A stretch of 41,931 nt of DNA, from positions 1 through 41,931 of the forward strand of contig JAAYVC010000029.1 in assembly GCA_012517375.1 (NCBI GenBank), given 5' to 3'. The translations under genes were made by a program, and so were the position numbers. The DNA comes from a bacterium. GTDB lineage: Bacteria > Hydrothermota > Tepidihabitantia > B3-TA06. Positions 9,310 through 16,965 of the stretch are shown here, piece by piece. Numbering within the stretch: the stretch's first letter is position 1; every line of letters begins with the position of its first letter. The notes under the pieces are model-generated. The model did not search any database and had not been told where the DNA came from. It worked only from the letters and a program-made list of their open reading frames with translations.

Positions 9310-10178
9310 TGGCTGTCTTCGTTTCCAAAGAAACAAGGGTTATTGTTCAGGGTATAACCGGCCGCGACGGGCTTTTCCACGCTAAGATGATGCGTGAATA
9401 CGGAACCTCTGTCGCGGGCGGCGTAACGCCAGGCAAGGGCGGTTCGAAGGTCGAAGATTTTCCCGTATTTGACTCAATGCATGAAGCCGTGGCTAAGACA
9501 GGCGCCAACACGTCTGTGATTTTCGTTCCTGAGAAGTTCGCAGCGGACGCAATAATAGAGGCTTCGGATTCAGGGATTGGTCTGGTCGTGTGCATTACCG
9601 AGGGTGTGCCCGTTCTCGATATGCTTAAGATTATAAGCTATATCTCAAAGAACGGAACCAAACTGATAGGACCTAACTGTCCTGGAGTTATCTCTCCCGG
9701 CAAATCAAAGGTAGGCATTCTGCCAGGTCATATTTTCAAGGAAGGCAACATAGGAGTCGTATCGCGCTCGGGAACCCTGACATACGAACTCGTAAGCCAT
9801 ATTACGAATGCAGGTCTTGGCCAGTCCACATGCGTTGGCATTGGAGGAGACCCCGTAATCGGCTCTAATTTTATAGATGTTCTCAAGCTCTTCAAGGATG
9901 ATGATGAAACTAATGCCGTAGTGCTTGTCGGCGAGATTGGCGGTTCAGATGAGGAGGAGGCTGCAAAATTCATCAGAGAGGAGCTAGGCAAACCCGCAGT
10001 CGGGTTTATTGCGGGAAGAACCGCTCCAAAGGGAAAGCGAATGGGGCATGCCGGTGCTATAATATCGGGCTCCTCGGGCACTGCTGAGGAAAAAGTGGGT
10101 GCTCTTAAAGCCGCCGGAATCCCTGTTGCAGGCGAGCCGGCCGAGATTGCATCTCTTCTCAAGGATATACTCAAATGA
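9309..10178 (+). CDS. sucD: Succinyl-CoA synthetase alpha subunit
   Basis: This 289-residue subunit binds CoA and carries the phosphohistidine intermediate. Two tandem ATGs (9306 and 9309) are possible; 9309 sits 5 nt from GGAGGG and gives [20 protein letters not shown], typical of the family. An N-terminal CoA-binding Rossmann domain ([21 protein letters not shown]) is followed by the ligase domain, with the active-site His247 in [23 protein letters not shown] is also diagnostic. The gene overlaps the sucC stop and the next gene's start, so the two subunits should be made in equal amounts. It acts in the cytoplasm in the TCA cycle or its reductive direction. Confidence 0.96.
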   Translation: MAVFVSKETRVIVQGITGRDGLFHAKMMREYGTSVAGGVTPGKGGSKVEDFPVFDSMHEAVAKTGANTSVIFVPEKFAADAIIEASDSGIGLVVCITEGVPVLDMLKIISYISKNGTKLIGPNCPGVISPGKSKVGILPGHIFKEGNIGVVSRSGTLTYELVSHITNAGLGQSTCVGIGGDPVIGSNFIDVLKLFKDDDETNAVVLVGEIGGSDEEEAAKFIREELGKPAVGFIAGRTAPKGKRMGHAGAIISGSSGTAEEKVGALKAAGIPVAGEPAEIASLLKDILK

Positions 10179-10426
10179 AAATTAATCGCAAGGAGTTCGA
10201 GGTTCTTGTTCAGGAAGAACCTAAAGCTTTCATAAAGATATATAAAAGGCTCTGTAAAGGCTGTGAGATATGCGTATCTCTGTGTCCGAAGAGCATACTT
10301 TCACTGGGCGACGATCTGAAAGTTCACGTAGTCAATACTAAGGATTGCATAGCCTGCATGATGTGCGAGTGGCACTGCCCTGATTTTGCCATCTTTATCG
10401 AGAAGAAGGAATCTAAGAAATCATGA
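10175..10426 (+). CDS. korD: 2-oxoglutarate:ferredoxin oxidoreductase delta subunit (2x[4Fe-4S] ferredoxin-like)
   Basis: This 83-residue protein has two full CxxCxxCxxxCP clusters: [12 protein letters not shown] (from about residue 27) and [12 protein letters not shown] (from about residue 58), each ligating a [4Fe-4S] centre. In the KGOR/POR family this subunit passes electrons between the thiamine-diphosphate (TPP) site and external ferredoxin. ATG 10175 overlaps the sucD stop by 4 nt and its own stop overlaps the korA start by 4 nt. The position before the alpha, beta and gamma subunits supports the delta-subunit call over a free ferredoxin. Confidence 0.9.
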   Translation: MKINRKEFEVLVQEEPKAFIKIYKRLCKGCEICVSLCPKSILSLGDDLKVHVVNTKDCIACMMCEWHCPDFAIFIEKKESKKS

Positions 10427-11562
10427 ATAAAAAAACCTCAAACTCCAAGACTCCTGCCAATCAAAGAAGGTTGGTTTCAGGAAACGAGGCTTGCGCAGAG
10501 GCTGCACTTCTTGCCGGGGTTCGGTTCTTCGGGGGGTACCCCATAACTCCTTCCACAGAGGTAGCAGAGCGGATGGCCGAGGAACTGCCTAAAGTAGGGG
10601 GGGTGTTTATCCAGATGGAAGACGAGATAGCGAGCATAATGGCCATAATCGGAGCTTCGGCAGCCGGCGTACCTTCAATGACCGCTACATCCGGACCGGG
10701 GTTTTCTCTCATGCAGGAGGGTATTGGCTACGCCGCCATGACTGAGACCCCTATAGTCGTTATCAATGTCATGCGTGGCGGGCCTGCAACAGGTCTTCCC
10801 ACAAAGGGAGCGCAGGGCGATTTCCAGCAAGCACGATGGGGAACTCATGGCGATCATCCTGTAGTGGTTCTTACTCCTAGAGGTGTCGAGGAGTGTTTTA
10901 ACCTTACCATAAGGGCGGTTGATATTTCGGAGAGGCTGCGCGTTCCCGTTATCGTCCTTACCGATGAGTTCGTAGGGCATATGAGAGAAATCGTTGCTCT
11001 GCCGCAACGTGTTGAGGTTTATCACCGTCAAAGACCGCGCGTTTCGCCTGAAGAATACCTGCATTATGCGGACAATACGAGCTACAATGCCCCGTATGCG
11101 AGCTTTGGCGAGGGCTTCTCGATTCATCTTACGGGTCTCACGCACAGGGAGGATGGATTCCCTGTAAACGACGCATCTAAAATTCAATGGAACAATGAAA
11201 GGCTGCGTCATAAAATAGAAGACAACATTGCCTTCCTTGAGGATAATTTCATCGATGACGATCCCGACGCAGACACCTTGATAGTAGCTTTCGGCTCTTC
11301 TGCCAGAAGCGCTTACGAAGCGAAGCTTCTGTGGGATAAGCCTTTGTCCTACATCCGCCTCAAGACGGTTTGGCCTTTTCCCGACGCCACCGTGAGAAAA
11401 CTTGCAGACGGAAGGAAAAGAGTAGTTGTTCCAGAGATGAACGACGGTCAGTTCTGCCGGGAGGTAGAGCGCTGCATCGGGTCAAGAGTAGAGCTTGTGT
11501 CCGTCACCCGGAACGACGGGTCCATGCTTACGCCCGGGGAGGTACTGGAGGCTTTGAAATGA
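10423..11562 (+). CDS. korA: 2-oxoglutarate:ferredoxin oxidoreductase alpha subunit
   Basis: This 379-residue alpha subunit of a 2-oxoacid:ferredoxin oxidoreductase contains the pyrimidine-binding and central domains. GGYPITPSTE near residue 39 is the family signature, followed by MEDEIASIMAIIGASAAG, TATSGPGFSLMQE and RGGPATGLPTKGAQGD. The C-terminal region (VAFGSSARSAYEAK, RLKTVWPFP, VPEMNDGQFCREVE) is the transketolase C-terminal-like domain. With KorB, C and D it interconverts 2-oxoglutarate + CoA with succinyl-CoA + CO2 and reduced ferredoxin. The substrate is assigned from the sucCD linkage and the typical KorA motif; another 2-oxoacid is possible. Starts and stops overlap as ATGA on both sides. 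Confidence 0.93.
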   Translation: MNKKTSNSKTPANQRRLVSGNEACAEAALLAGVRFFGGYPITPSTEVAERMAEELPKVGGVFIQMEDEIASIMAIIGASAAGVPSMTATSGPGFSLMQEGIGYAAMTETPIVVINVMRGGPATGLPTKGAQGDFQQARWGTHGDHPVVVLTPRGVEECFNLTIRAVDISERLRVPVIVLTDEFVGHMREIVALPQRVEVYHRQRPRVSPEEYLHYADNTSYNAPYASFGEGFSIHLTGLTHREDGFPVNDASKIQWNNERLRHKIEDNIAFLEDNFIDDDPDADTLIVAFGSSARSAYEAKLLWDKPLSYIRLKTVWPFPDATVRKLADGRKRVVVPEMNDGQFCREVERCIGSRVELVSVTRNDGSMLTPGEVLEALK

Positions 11563-12401
11563 GCGAGATTTCTTCATCCTCAATGCCCAAAACCCACGAG
11601 TATCTGAGAATGGATGACCGGTTTCCGCATGTATGGTGCCCAGGATGCGGGATAGGAATAATGTTCTCGGCGCTAATAAGGGCGATAGATTCGCTTAAGC
11701 TTCCCCGGGAAAAGATTGTTCTTGCCTCCGGAATAGGATGCACGTCGAGAATGCCTGGCTACCTTGACTCTGACACCTTTCATGTGCTTCATGGCAGAGC
11801 GCTTGCTGCGTCAACAGGCGTAAAGCTTGCTCGCCCCGACATGCACGTGATAACGGTTGGAGGCGACGGCGACATGCTTGCGATAGGCGGCAATCACTTC
11901 ATTCATGCGGCAAGGCGTAATGTCGGAATCACCTGCATAATACTCAACAACTTTACTTATGGTATGACAGGTGGCCAGCAATCGCCTACGACTCCTGAAG
12001 AGATGTTCGCCTCGACTGCTCCTTACGGTGCTATTGACGAGCCTGCAGATGCTTGTTCGCTTGCGGTCGCGGCAGGCGCCGCATACGTCGCAAGGACAAC
12101 CGTGCATAACGTCGTTCAGCTTGAGCGTTTCCTGAAAACCGCATTGGTTCACAAAGGATTTCGTCTGGTCGAAGTCGCGGCTCAGTGCCCGACTCTTTTT
12201 GGAAGGATGAATCGCATGGGCACCCCTAAGGAACTCCTTGAATGGATAAAAAATCGGACGATAACAATTGAATCGGCTAACAAGATGAGTAAGGAGCAAT
12301 TAAAGGATAAAATCGTGACGGGTGTATTCGTGGATCGTGAAGTTGAAGACTACGGAGATCGATACGCCCGGCTTGTTGAGAAGGTCAAGAATGAGAACTG
12401 A
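11559..12401 (+). CDS. korB: 2-oxoglutarate:ferredoxin oxidoreductase beta subunit
   Basis: This 280-residue subunit binds TPP. The start is ATG 11559 in an ATGA overlap with korA; the open frame runs upstream inside korA but lacks homology there. Family motifs are FPHVWCPGCGIGIM (near residue 22), ASGIGCTSRMPGYL, HGRALAASTGVKLA, and the TPP/Mg motif GDGDMLAIGGNH followed by NNFTYGMTGGQ. Length and motif order are standard for KorB. Its 3' end overlaps korC by 11 nt. It is a cytoplasmic component of the oxygen-sensitive KGOR complex. Confidence 0.95.
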   Translation: MSEISSSSMPKTHEYLRMDDRFPHVWCPGCGIGIMFSALIRAIDSLKLPREKIVLASGIGCTSRMPGYLDSDTFHVLHGRALAASTGVKLARPDMHVITVGGDGDMLAIGGNHFIHAARRNVGITCIILNNFTYGMTGGQQSPTTPEEMFASTAPYGAIDEPADACSLAVAAGAAYVARTTVHNVVQLERFLKTALVHKGFRLVEVAAQCPTLFGRMNRMGTPKELLEWIKNRTITIESANKMSKEQLKDKIVTGVFVDREVEDYGDRYARLVEKVKNEN

Positions 12402-12936
12402 AGTAAGACTTTCAGGAAGGGGCGGGCAGGGACTGATTCTTTCAGGCATTGTGCTTGCCGAGGCGTGCGGGGTGTATGAAAACAAAGAGGTTGTTCAGAC
12501 TCAGAGTTATGGTCCTGAAGCCAGGGGCGGAGCCTCGCGTTCCGAAGTGGTGATTTCGGAAAGCCAGATTCGTTACCCTTACGCCTACGATGCGGATATC
12601 CTCGTAGCTCTTTCCCAGCCCGCGTTCGACAGATTCGCTCCATCAATGAAAAAGAATGGTCTCATCTTCGCGGACTCTTTCTACGTTCATTCCGATTCCA
12701 AGAACGTGATGTTTGTGCCGTTCACAGAGACGGCTCGAACCGAACTCGGCCGTGAAGTTGTTGCAAATATCGTGATGCTTGGCGCGCTCTCCTCCACTAC
12801 CAAGATTGTTGAGCTCGATTCCCTCAAAAAAGCCATAGAACACAGGGTTCGCCCTGCGTTTCTTGATCTTAATCTCAAGGCTTTGGAAACGGGCTTCAGA
12901 TTGGGCGAGGAGATATGGAAAAAACGCTCCTCATAA
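12391..12936 (+). CDS. korC: 2-oxoglutarate:ferredoxin oxidoreductase gamma subunit
   Basis: This 181-residue gamma subunit starts at ATG 12391 (MRTEVRLSGRGGQGLILSG), overlapping the korB end by 11 nt. The open frame extends upstream inside korB, but family homology begins with RLSGRGGQG, the diagnostic glycine-rich motif. QTQSYGPEARGGASRSEV and ADILVALSQPAFDRF are also typical. In the complex this domain helps bind CoA and shapes the substrate site. The last 22 nt overlap ndk. Confidence 0.93.
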   Translation: MRTEVRLSGRGGQGLILSGIVLAEACGVYENKEVVQTQSYGPEARGGASRSEVVISESQIRYPYAYDADILVALSQPAFDRFAPSMKKNGLIFADSFYVHSDSKNVMFVPFTETARTELGREVVANIVMLGALSSTTKIVELDSLKKAIEHRVRPAFLDLNLKALETGFRLGEEIWKKRSS

Positions 12937-13331
12937 TAAAACCGGATGTAGTCGCCCGCAATAAAACGGGAGAGATTCTGGCCAGGTTAGAAGCTGAGGG
13001 GTTTACGATTCTGGGTTTGAAACACATCCTGGTTTCGCCTCAAGAAGCGGAATTATTCTACGAAGTGCATTCGGGAAAATCTTTTTTCGAAGACTTGATC
13101 GAGTTCATGACGTCGGGTCCAATAATTGCATGTTGTCTTGGAAGAGAGAATGCTGTTCGTAGGCTGAGGGAGATAGTGGGTGATACGAATCCAAAAAAAG
13201 CGGAAAAAGGAACCCTTCGGGCTCTTTACGGAACGAGTGTCGAGCGTAATGGCGTTCACGCTTCGAATCCCGAAGAGGATCCTGAATCCGAGGTTAGTTT
13301 TTTCTTCTCAACACACGAGCTTCTTTCATAA
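12915..13331 (+). CDS. ndk: Nucleoside diphosphate kinase
   Basis: This 138-residue NDK transfers a terminal phosphate between NTPs and NDPs through a phosphohistidine. The N-terminus TLLIIKPDVVARNKTGEI is canonical. The active-site His115 lies in NGVHASNPEE; most family members have VHGSD, so Gly-Ser-Asp to Ala-Ser-Asn is a small variation. ATG 12915 lies inside korC after GAGGAG. Translational coupling to succinyl-CoA synthetase and KGOR is apt, because NDK can equilibrate GTP made by SucCD with ATP. Confidence 0.95.
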   Translation: MEKTLLIIKPDVVARNKTGEILARLEAEGFTILGLKHILVSPQEAELFYEVHSGKSFFEDLIEFMTSGPIIACCLGRENAVRRLREIVGDTNPKKAEKGTLRALYGTSVERNGVHASNPEEDPESEVSFFFSTHELLS

Positions 13332-13343
13332 GGAGGAGTTTGT

Positions 13344-13796
13344 ATGCGTTGTAATTCGAAGCTCAAACCGTTCGCTGCAATCCTTGTATCAGGAGTTTTT
13401 CTCCTGCTTACAGTCTGCGGGCTTCCGATCCTTACCGACAGCTATGAGCCTAACAATTCATTCAGTCAGGCGGCAGCTATCTCTCCCGGAACCATAAAAG
13501 CGACAATTGAACCAGACAATGACGAGGACTACTACAAACTATCGCTTTCAAGCGCGGATTCCTTTCAGTTGAACTATGGACTAGAAGTGCCGTCGGTTAT
13601 TACTGCGGAAGTAAGCCTGTTTTCATCATCTCAATCTCTTATGGACTATGTCAGAGCGGATACTGCCGGTCAGAGTCTTGCCGGACATATCAATATATCA
13701 TCAGGAGATTACTACGTTAGGATCAGATCGGTCGATTTCAGCTCGTCTGATTCTGATTATACCCTGTCAATATCCGTTTTACCCTTGGGTAGTTAA
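13344..13796 (+). CDS. Small secreted PPC-domain protein
   Basis: The 150-residue protein starts at ATG 13344 after a strong AAGGAGGAG, 12 nt downstream of ndk. A hydrophobic N-terminal segment (residues about 9-26, AAILVSGVFLLLTVCG) is an export signal. Cys25 could be a lipobox cysteine, but Val at -1 is unusual. The remainder is a bacterial pre-peptidase C-terminal (PPC)-like beta-sandwich: DSYEPNNSFSQAAAI, EPDNDEDYYKLSL, GDYYVRIRS and DYTLSI. Such domains usually accompany secreted proteases; here the domain stands alone. Co-transcription with ndk is possible, but a functional link is not evident. Confidence 0.7.
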   Translation: MRCNSKLKPFAAILVSGVFLLLTVCGLPILTDSYEPNNSFSQAAAISPGTIKATIEPDNDEDYYKLSLSSADSFQLNYGLEVPSVITAEVSLFSSSQSLMDYVRADTAGQSLAGHINISSGDYYVRIRSVDFSSSDSDYTLSISVLPLGS

Positions 13797-13813
13797 TGCC
13801 AAAAAGCCACGAA

Positions 13814-14692
13814 TCAAGGCAATAACAAACCGGTAAATTTCTTAGTCGATAAGTGCATTGAAATCAATAAAGCAGTAAACACTGTCAATAAAGCCCTCAA
13901 AATCAGCCCTGGCTTTTTATGTTTTACAAGATAGCGGTAAATGCCTTTGAAATGGTGCATTTTAACGTATGTTCGGTCTATGCGTCGGATGTTCTCGCCA
14001 AGGTGATGGATTGATGCAGGTTTCGGAATGTACCATACTTCCCATCCGGCGTCTTTGATGCGCTTGCATAGGTCGAAGTCCTCTACATAAAAAAAGAACC
14101 CTTCATCGAACATGCCGATGTCATTAAAAACGTCCCTTTTGACCAACAGGAACATCCCCGTGCAAATATCAACCTGCTGGGTCTTTTCCATATCGGTATC
14201 GGTACAAAGAAAATATCTGCTGAAAGGGTTGTTTGGAAACAGCATTGTCAGAATCGCGCGTCGACCAAACAATAGACTCGTGTAATTGGGGAAGCGCCTC
14301 AGGTTTTCCTGGATTCTTCCGTCAGGATATAGAATTTTACCCGAGGCGGCTGCGCACATCCTGGTTTTTTCCATAAAGGACAAAACCTCATAGAAGCCAT
14401 CCTTAAGGAGCTGTGAATCCTGATTCAAAAAGAGGATATAATCGCCTTCAGCTATCTTTGCACCCTGGTTACATGCGTGTGCAAACCCTGTATTCTTACT
14501 AAGAAAAATAAAGCGAATATCCTTGTGTATTATTTGAGACTGGATAACACTGCCGTCTCGGGACTTGTTGTCCACTATAATGACCTCGGTTTGTTCCGGA
14601 GGTATAGATGCAAGACATTTTTCTATGAGATGTCCGGGATTGTAAGTGGGTATTACTACTGATATCTTGGGCTTTTGCCTTGCAATCTTCAT
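13814..14692 (-). CDS. GT2-family glycosyltransferase (rhamnosyltransferase-like)
   Basis: This 292-residue GT-A fold enzyme probably transfers a sugar from a nucleotide donor onto a cell-surface polysaccharide or lipid-linked oligosaccharide. The nucleotide-binding start is ISVVIPTYNPG (residues 10-20), then VIIVDNKSRDGS, NTGFAHACNQGA, and the metal-binding motif LNQDSQ. The acceptor region ends with FDEGFFFYVEDFDLCKRIKDAGW, typical of rhamnosyl-type GT2 proteins. A hydrophobic segment near residues 262-282 suggests membrane association. It lies 31 nt downstream of a second GT2 gene on the same strand, so the two likely form a transcription unit. No clear SD precedes ATG 14692. Confidence 0.85.
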   Translation of the reverse strand: MKIARQKPKISVVIPTYNPGHLIEKCLASIPPEQTEVIIVDNKSRDGSVIQSQIIHKDIRFIFLSKNTGFAHACNQGAKIAEGDYILFLNQDSQLLKDGFYEVLSFMEKTRMCAAASGKILYPDGRIQENLRRFPNYTSLLFGRRAILTMLFPNNPFSRYFLCTDTDMEKTQQVDICTGMFLLVKRDVFNDIGMFDEGFFFYVEDFDLCKRIKDAGWEVWYIPKPASIHHLGENIRRIDRTYVKMHHFKGIYRYLVKHKKPGLILRALLTVFTALLISMHLSTKKFTGLLLP

Positions 14693-14723
14693 TATCGTCG
14701 GATTCTTTCGGGAAGGAGAAGAT

Positions 14724-15461
14724 TCAGCGCCACAGCCTCAATTGCGGAACAAGAAAGAGCGCCTGCCAAACAATCCGGCGATTAAGCTTCGAGACGCCAA
14801 CGCGGCGATCGCGGAATACAATCGGTATTTCCTTCACATTGAATCCTGCCAGCCAGACCCGGAAATCAATCTCTATCTGGAATCCGTATCCGTCAGCGGA
14901 GATGTTGTCGAGTCTTATCTCTTTGAATATCTTGGTCTTGTAGCATTTGTAGCCCGCGGTCATATCCTTTATCGGAGCGGAAGTTACAAATCGCGCGTAG
15001 AGGTTTGCGTAATGCGAAAGGCTCTTTCTTTTCTTCGGCCAGTCCACAACCTCTCCGCCCGGAATGTAACGTGATCCTATAACAAGATCGGCTCCATTCT
15101 CTAACTCCTTCACGAAACGAGGCAAATCCATAGGATCGTGAGAGAAGTCAGCATCCATCTCAAAGGCGTATTCGTATCCATTATCAAGCGCCCATCTAAA
15201 GCCTCTTATATAAGCAGTTCCAAGACCCATCTTCCTTGGTCTTTGTATCAAAAAAAGCTTTCTATCCGTTTTCATTCTTTCCTTTACGACATCCGCGGTT
15301 CCGTCAGGCGAGCCGTCATCTATGACAAGTATATCAGCTTCAGGAAGATAGGAATGCACGGCATCAAGTATACCGTAGCGCGATGGGTGTCTGTCCCCGC
15401 CTGAACGAGGCGAGATATTCTCTCTTTCGTTATATGTAGGGATAATCACCACGCCTTTCAT
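14724..15461 (-). CDS. GT2 dolichol/polyprenyl-phosphate mannosyltransferase-like protein with in-frame insertion
   Basis: This 245-residue Dpm1-type glycosyltransferase is predicted to load a hexose from a nucleotide sugar onto a polyprenyl phosphate. Motifs are VVIIPTYNERENI (residues 4-16), ILVIDDGSPDGTADVV, KMGLGTAYIRGF, the metal-binding EMDADFSHDP, and LVIGSRYIPGG. It has no C-terminal membrane domain. Residues about 17-30 (SPRSGGDRHPSRYG) are an extra block between NERENI and the helix LDAVHSYLPEAD, which are nearly adjacent in relatives. This block is encoded by a palindromic sequence (see the repeat feature). ATG 15461 lies 5 nt after a -10 hexamer, so the mRNA is probably leaderless. 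Confidence 0.85.
   Translation of the reverse strand: MKGVVIIPTYNERENISPRSGGDRHPSRYGILDAVHSYLPEADILVIDDGSPDGTADVVKERMKTDRKLFLIQRPRKMGLGTAYIRGFRWALDNGYEYAFEMDADFSHDPMDLPRFVKELENGADLVIGSRYIPGGEVVDWPKKRKSLSHYANLYARFVTSAPIKDMTAGYKCYKTKIFKEIRLDNISADGYGFQIEIDFRVWLAGFNVKEIPIVFRDRRVGVSKLNRRIVWQALFLVPQLRLWR
15372..15413. repeat. Palindromic REP-like element inserted in frame in the glycosyltransferase gene
   Basis: The 42-bp segment encodes the unexpected residues 17-30 of the Dpm1-like enzyme. It contains a short hairpin (CGCCT 15398-15402, loop GAACG, AGGCG 15408-15412) beside GGGTGTCTGTCCCC (15385-15398). That core resembles, from memory, motifs of REP-type repeats linked to RAYT transposases. The boundaries are estimated from family spacing, and no second copy was seen in the window. 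Confidence 0.5.
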
Positions 15462-15466
15462 TCCTT

Positions 15467-15494
15467 ATTTTATTCGCATTATAGAATTTGTCAA
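15467..15494 (-). promoter_or_regulatory. Promoter for leaderless glycosyltransferase mRNA
   Basis: Read on the minus strand: TTGACA (15494-15489), 16 bp, TAAAAT (15472-15467), then AAGGA and ATG at 15461. Only 5 nt separate the -10 element from the start codon. It is back to back with the rpsP promoter. Confidence 0.65.
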
Positions 15495-15511
15495 TTATCT
15501 ATAAGCTATGC

Positions 15512-15539
15512 TTGACATTACTGAGATTCTTGCTATTAT
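15512..15539 (+). promoter_or_regulatory. Promoter of the rpsP-khpA-trmD-rplS-rnhB operon
   Basis: TTGACA at 15512-15517, a 16-bp spacer and TATTAT at 15534-15539, preceded by TGC (extended -10). A leader of about 40 nt follows, ending in the SD AGAAGGAGA before TTG 15587. Confidence 0.8.
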
Positions 15540-15586
15540 TAAGGTTAACAATAACGAACACGATTTTCAGAATAGAAGGAGATAGA

Positions 15587-15946
15587 TTGGTTAAGATTCG
15601 TCTCAAACGAATTGGTGCAAACAAGAATCCACATTATCGGATTGTAGTGACTGATTCACGCAAGGCGCGTGATGGAGCCTACATAGAATCAGTAGGCAAC
15701 TTTGATCCTCGAGGTGAACAGGCGTTTGCTCTTAACGAAGAGCGACTGGCGTACTGGCTTACACAAGGTGCAGCGATGTCTCCGCGTGTAACAGCACTTC
15801 TAAAGCGTCATAAAAAAGAAGCTAAGACGCCTGCCATCCATACCCCTGCAGAGGAGGAGGCTACGAATACTCAAACGGCCGCATCCCTCGATACCGGGGA
15901 ACAACCTGAAACTGAACATGAATCCAGTGAAGGAGGAAAACAATGA
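15587..15946 (+). CDS. rpsP: 30S ribosomal protein bS16
   Basis: The 119-residue bS16 binds 16S rRNA in the small-subunit body. The start is TTG 15587 (MVKIRLKRIGANKNPHYRIV) after AGAAGGAGA; the frame is open upstream to 15488 but that stretch contains the promoter. Core motifs are VTDSRKARDGAYIESVGNFDP and LTQGAAMSPRVTALL. The acidic, Thr/Glu-rich C-terminal tail (from about residue 88) is longer than in E. coli S16 and looks disordered. It is the first gene of a classic translation operon and overlaps khpA by 4 nt. Confidence 0.95.
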   Translation: MVKIRLKRIGANKNPHYRIVVTDSRKARDGAYIESVGNFDPRGEQAFALNEERLAYWLTQGAAMSPRVTALLKRHKKEAKTPAIHTPAEEEATNTQTAASLDTGEQPETEHESSEGGKQ

Positions 15947-16173
15947 AGGAACTGCTCGAATACATGGTCAAAGCGCTGGTTGACAACCCGAACAACGTCA
16001 GCATCGAAGAAATAGCTGGTGAAAAGACTATAATATACGAACTCAGAGTCGGAGAAGGCGACCTGGGCAAGGTCATAGGCAAGGAAGGTCGGATGGCAAA
16101 AGCTATCCGCACAATCCTTACCGCAGCATCGATGAAGAAGGGCAAAAGAGCCCAGCTCGAGATAATCGAGTAA
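15943..16173 (+). CDS. khpA: KH-domain RNA-binding protein KhpA (YlqC)
   Basis: The 76-residue single KH-domain protein begins in an ATGA overlap with rpsP, with GGAGG at 15931-15935 as SD. The GxxG-loop motif is VIGKEGRMAKAIRTIL (about residues 44-59). KhpA homologues bind RNA, in some bacteria as a heterodimer with KhpB. Its position between rpsP and trmD is the standard place for this gene in many phyla. Length and fold are typical. Confidence 0.92.
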   Translation: MKELLEYMVKALVDNPNNVSIEEIAGEKTIIYELRVGEGDLGKVIGKEGRMAKAIRTILTAASMKKGKRAQLEIIE

Positions 16174-16194
16174 GAGCCTCCACGAGGAGGTTTC

Positions 16195-16965
16195 CTGCAG
16201 ATCACGATTCTTTCGGGACTACCAGAGTATCTGCAAGCTCCAATTGGATTGGGGCATATAAGAATCGCGCAGGATAAAGGGATAGTAAAGTTACGGATAC
16301 TCAATCTGCGGGATTACGCATTGGACGCATACCGCACGATTGATGACGAACCCTATGGCGGTGGCGGCGGAATGGTGTTAAAGGTTGAGCCTGTTTGGCG
16401 TGCACTCTCCTCGCTAGAGTCTTTAACCTTAGGGCAAGGAGATTCTGCAACAGGCATCGAAAAATCATGGGTAGTGCTGCCGACACCGAAAGGAGTCAGG
16501 CTTAAGCAGGATGACTTTATAAGATTAAGTAAAAAAGCTCATCTTGTTTTCCTCTGCAGCAGATATAAAGGGATAGATGAACGAATAAGAGAGTGGGTAG
16601 ATGATGAGGTATCGCTGGGAGATTATGTAATAGGCGGCGGCGAAGCAGCCGCATTGGTTATGATTGAAGGGATTGTAAGACTGCTTCCAGGCGTTGTTGG
16701 AGCGCATGAGTCAGTGGACACCGATTCATATACCTGCGGACTTCTATCGGCTCCGACTTATACGAGACCTGAGGAGTTTAACGGTAAGCGTGTACCGGAC
16801 GTGCTTTTGTCCGGGCACCACGCGAAAATTGAAAAATGGCGCAGGAGTCAAGCGCTGGCTCTTACGTTAAAGCGTAGACCTGATTTGATTGCTAATTATG
16901 AATTCAGTGAAGATGACAAAAAATTGTTTTCGGAGGTATTAGGTGAACAAACTCGTAGAGATTGA
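16195..16965 (+). CDS. trmD: tRNA (guanine37-N1)-methyltransferase with probable CTG start
   Basis: The 256-residue SPOUT enzyme methylates G37 using SAM and prevents frameshifting. Homology covers the whole frame from CTG 16195: [17 protein letters not shown] matches the family start (DVLTLFPEMF...PL). No ATG, GTG or TTG occurs between the in-frame stop at 16171 and TTG 16249, and starting at TTG 16249 would delete the first beta-strand. AGGAGG at 16185-16190 is 4 nt before CTG. Further motifs are [20 protein letters not shown], the knot region [14 protein letters not shown] and [17 protein letters not shown], and [14 protein letters not shown]. The 3' end overlaps rplS by 23 nt. Confidence 0.9.
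   Translation: MQITILSGLPEYLQAPIGLGHIRIAQDKGIVKLRILNLRDYALDAYRTIDDEPYGGGGGMVLKVEPVWRALSSLESLTLGQGDSATGIEKSWVVLPTPKGVRLKQDDFIRLSKKAHLVFLCSRYKGIDERIREWVDDEVSLGDYVIGGGEAAALVMIEGIVRLLPGVVGAHESVDTDSYTCGLLSAPTYTRPEEFNGKRVPDVLLSGHHAKIEKWRRSQALALTLKRRPDLIANYEFSEDDKKLFSEVLGEQTRRD

Noticed and set aside
8901-10174. Long minus-strand frames (159 and 148 codons) opposite sucC/sucD
   Set aside because: They mirror strongly conserved coding sequence, have no SD and show no family resemblance.
10675-12299. Minus-strand frames of 178 and 162 codons opposite korA/korB
   Set aside because: Antisense to korA and korB, whose motifs are complete; composition is typical of shadow frames.
16249-16965. TTG 16249 as the trmD start
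   Set aside because: It removes the first conserved TrmD strand and loop, and there is no SD; CTG 16195 has both.
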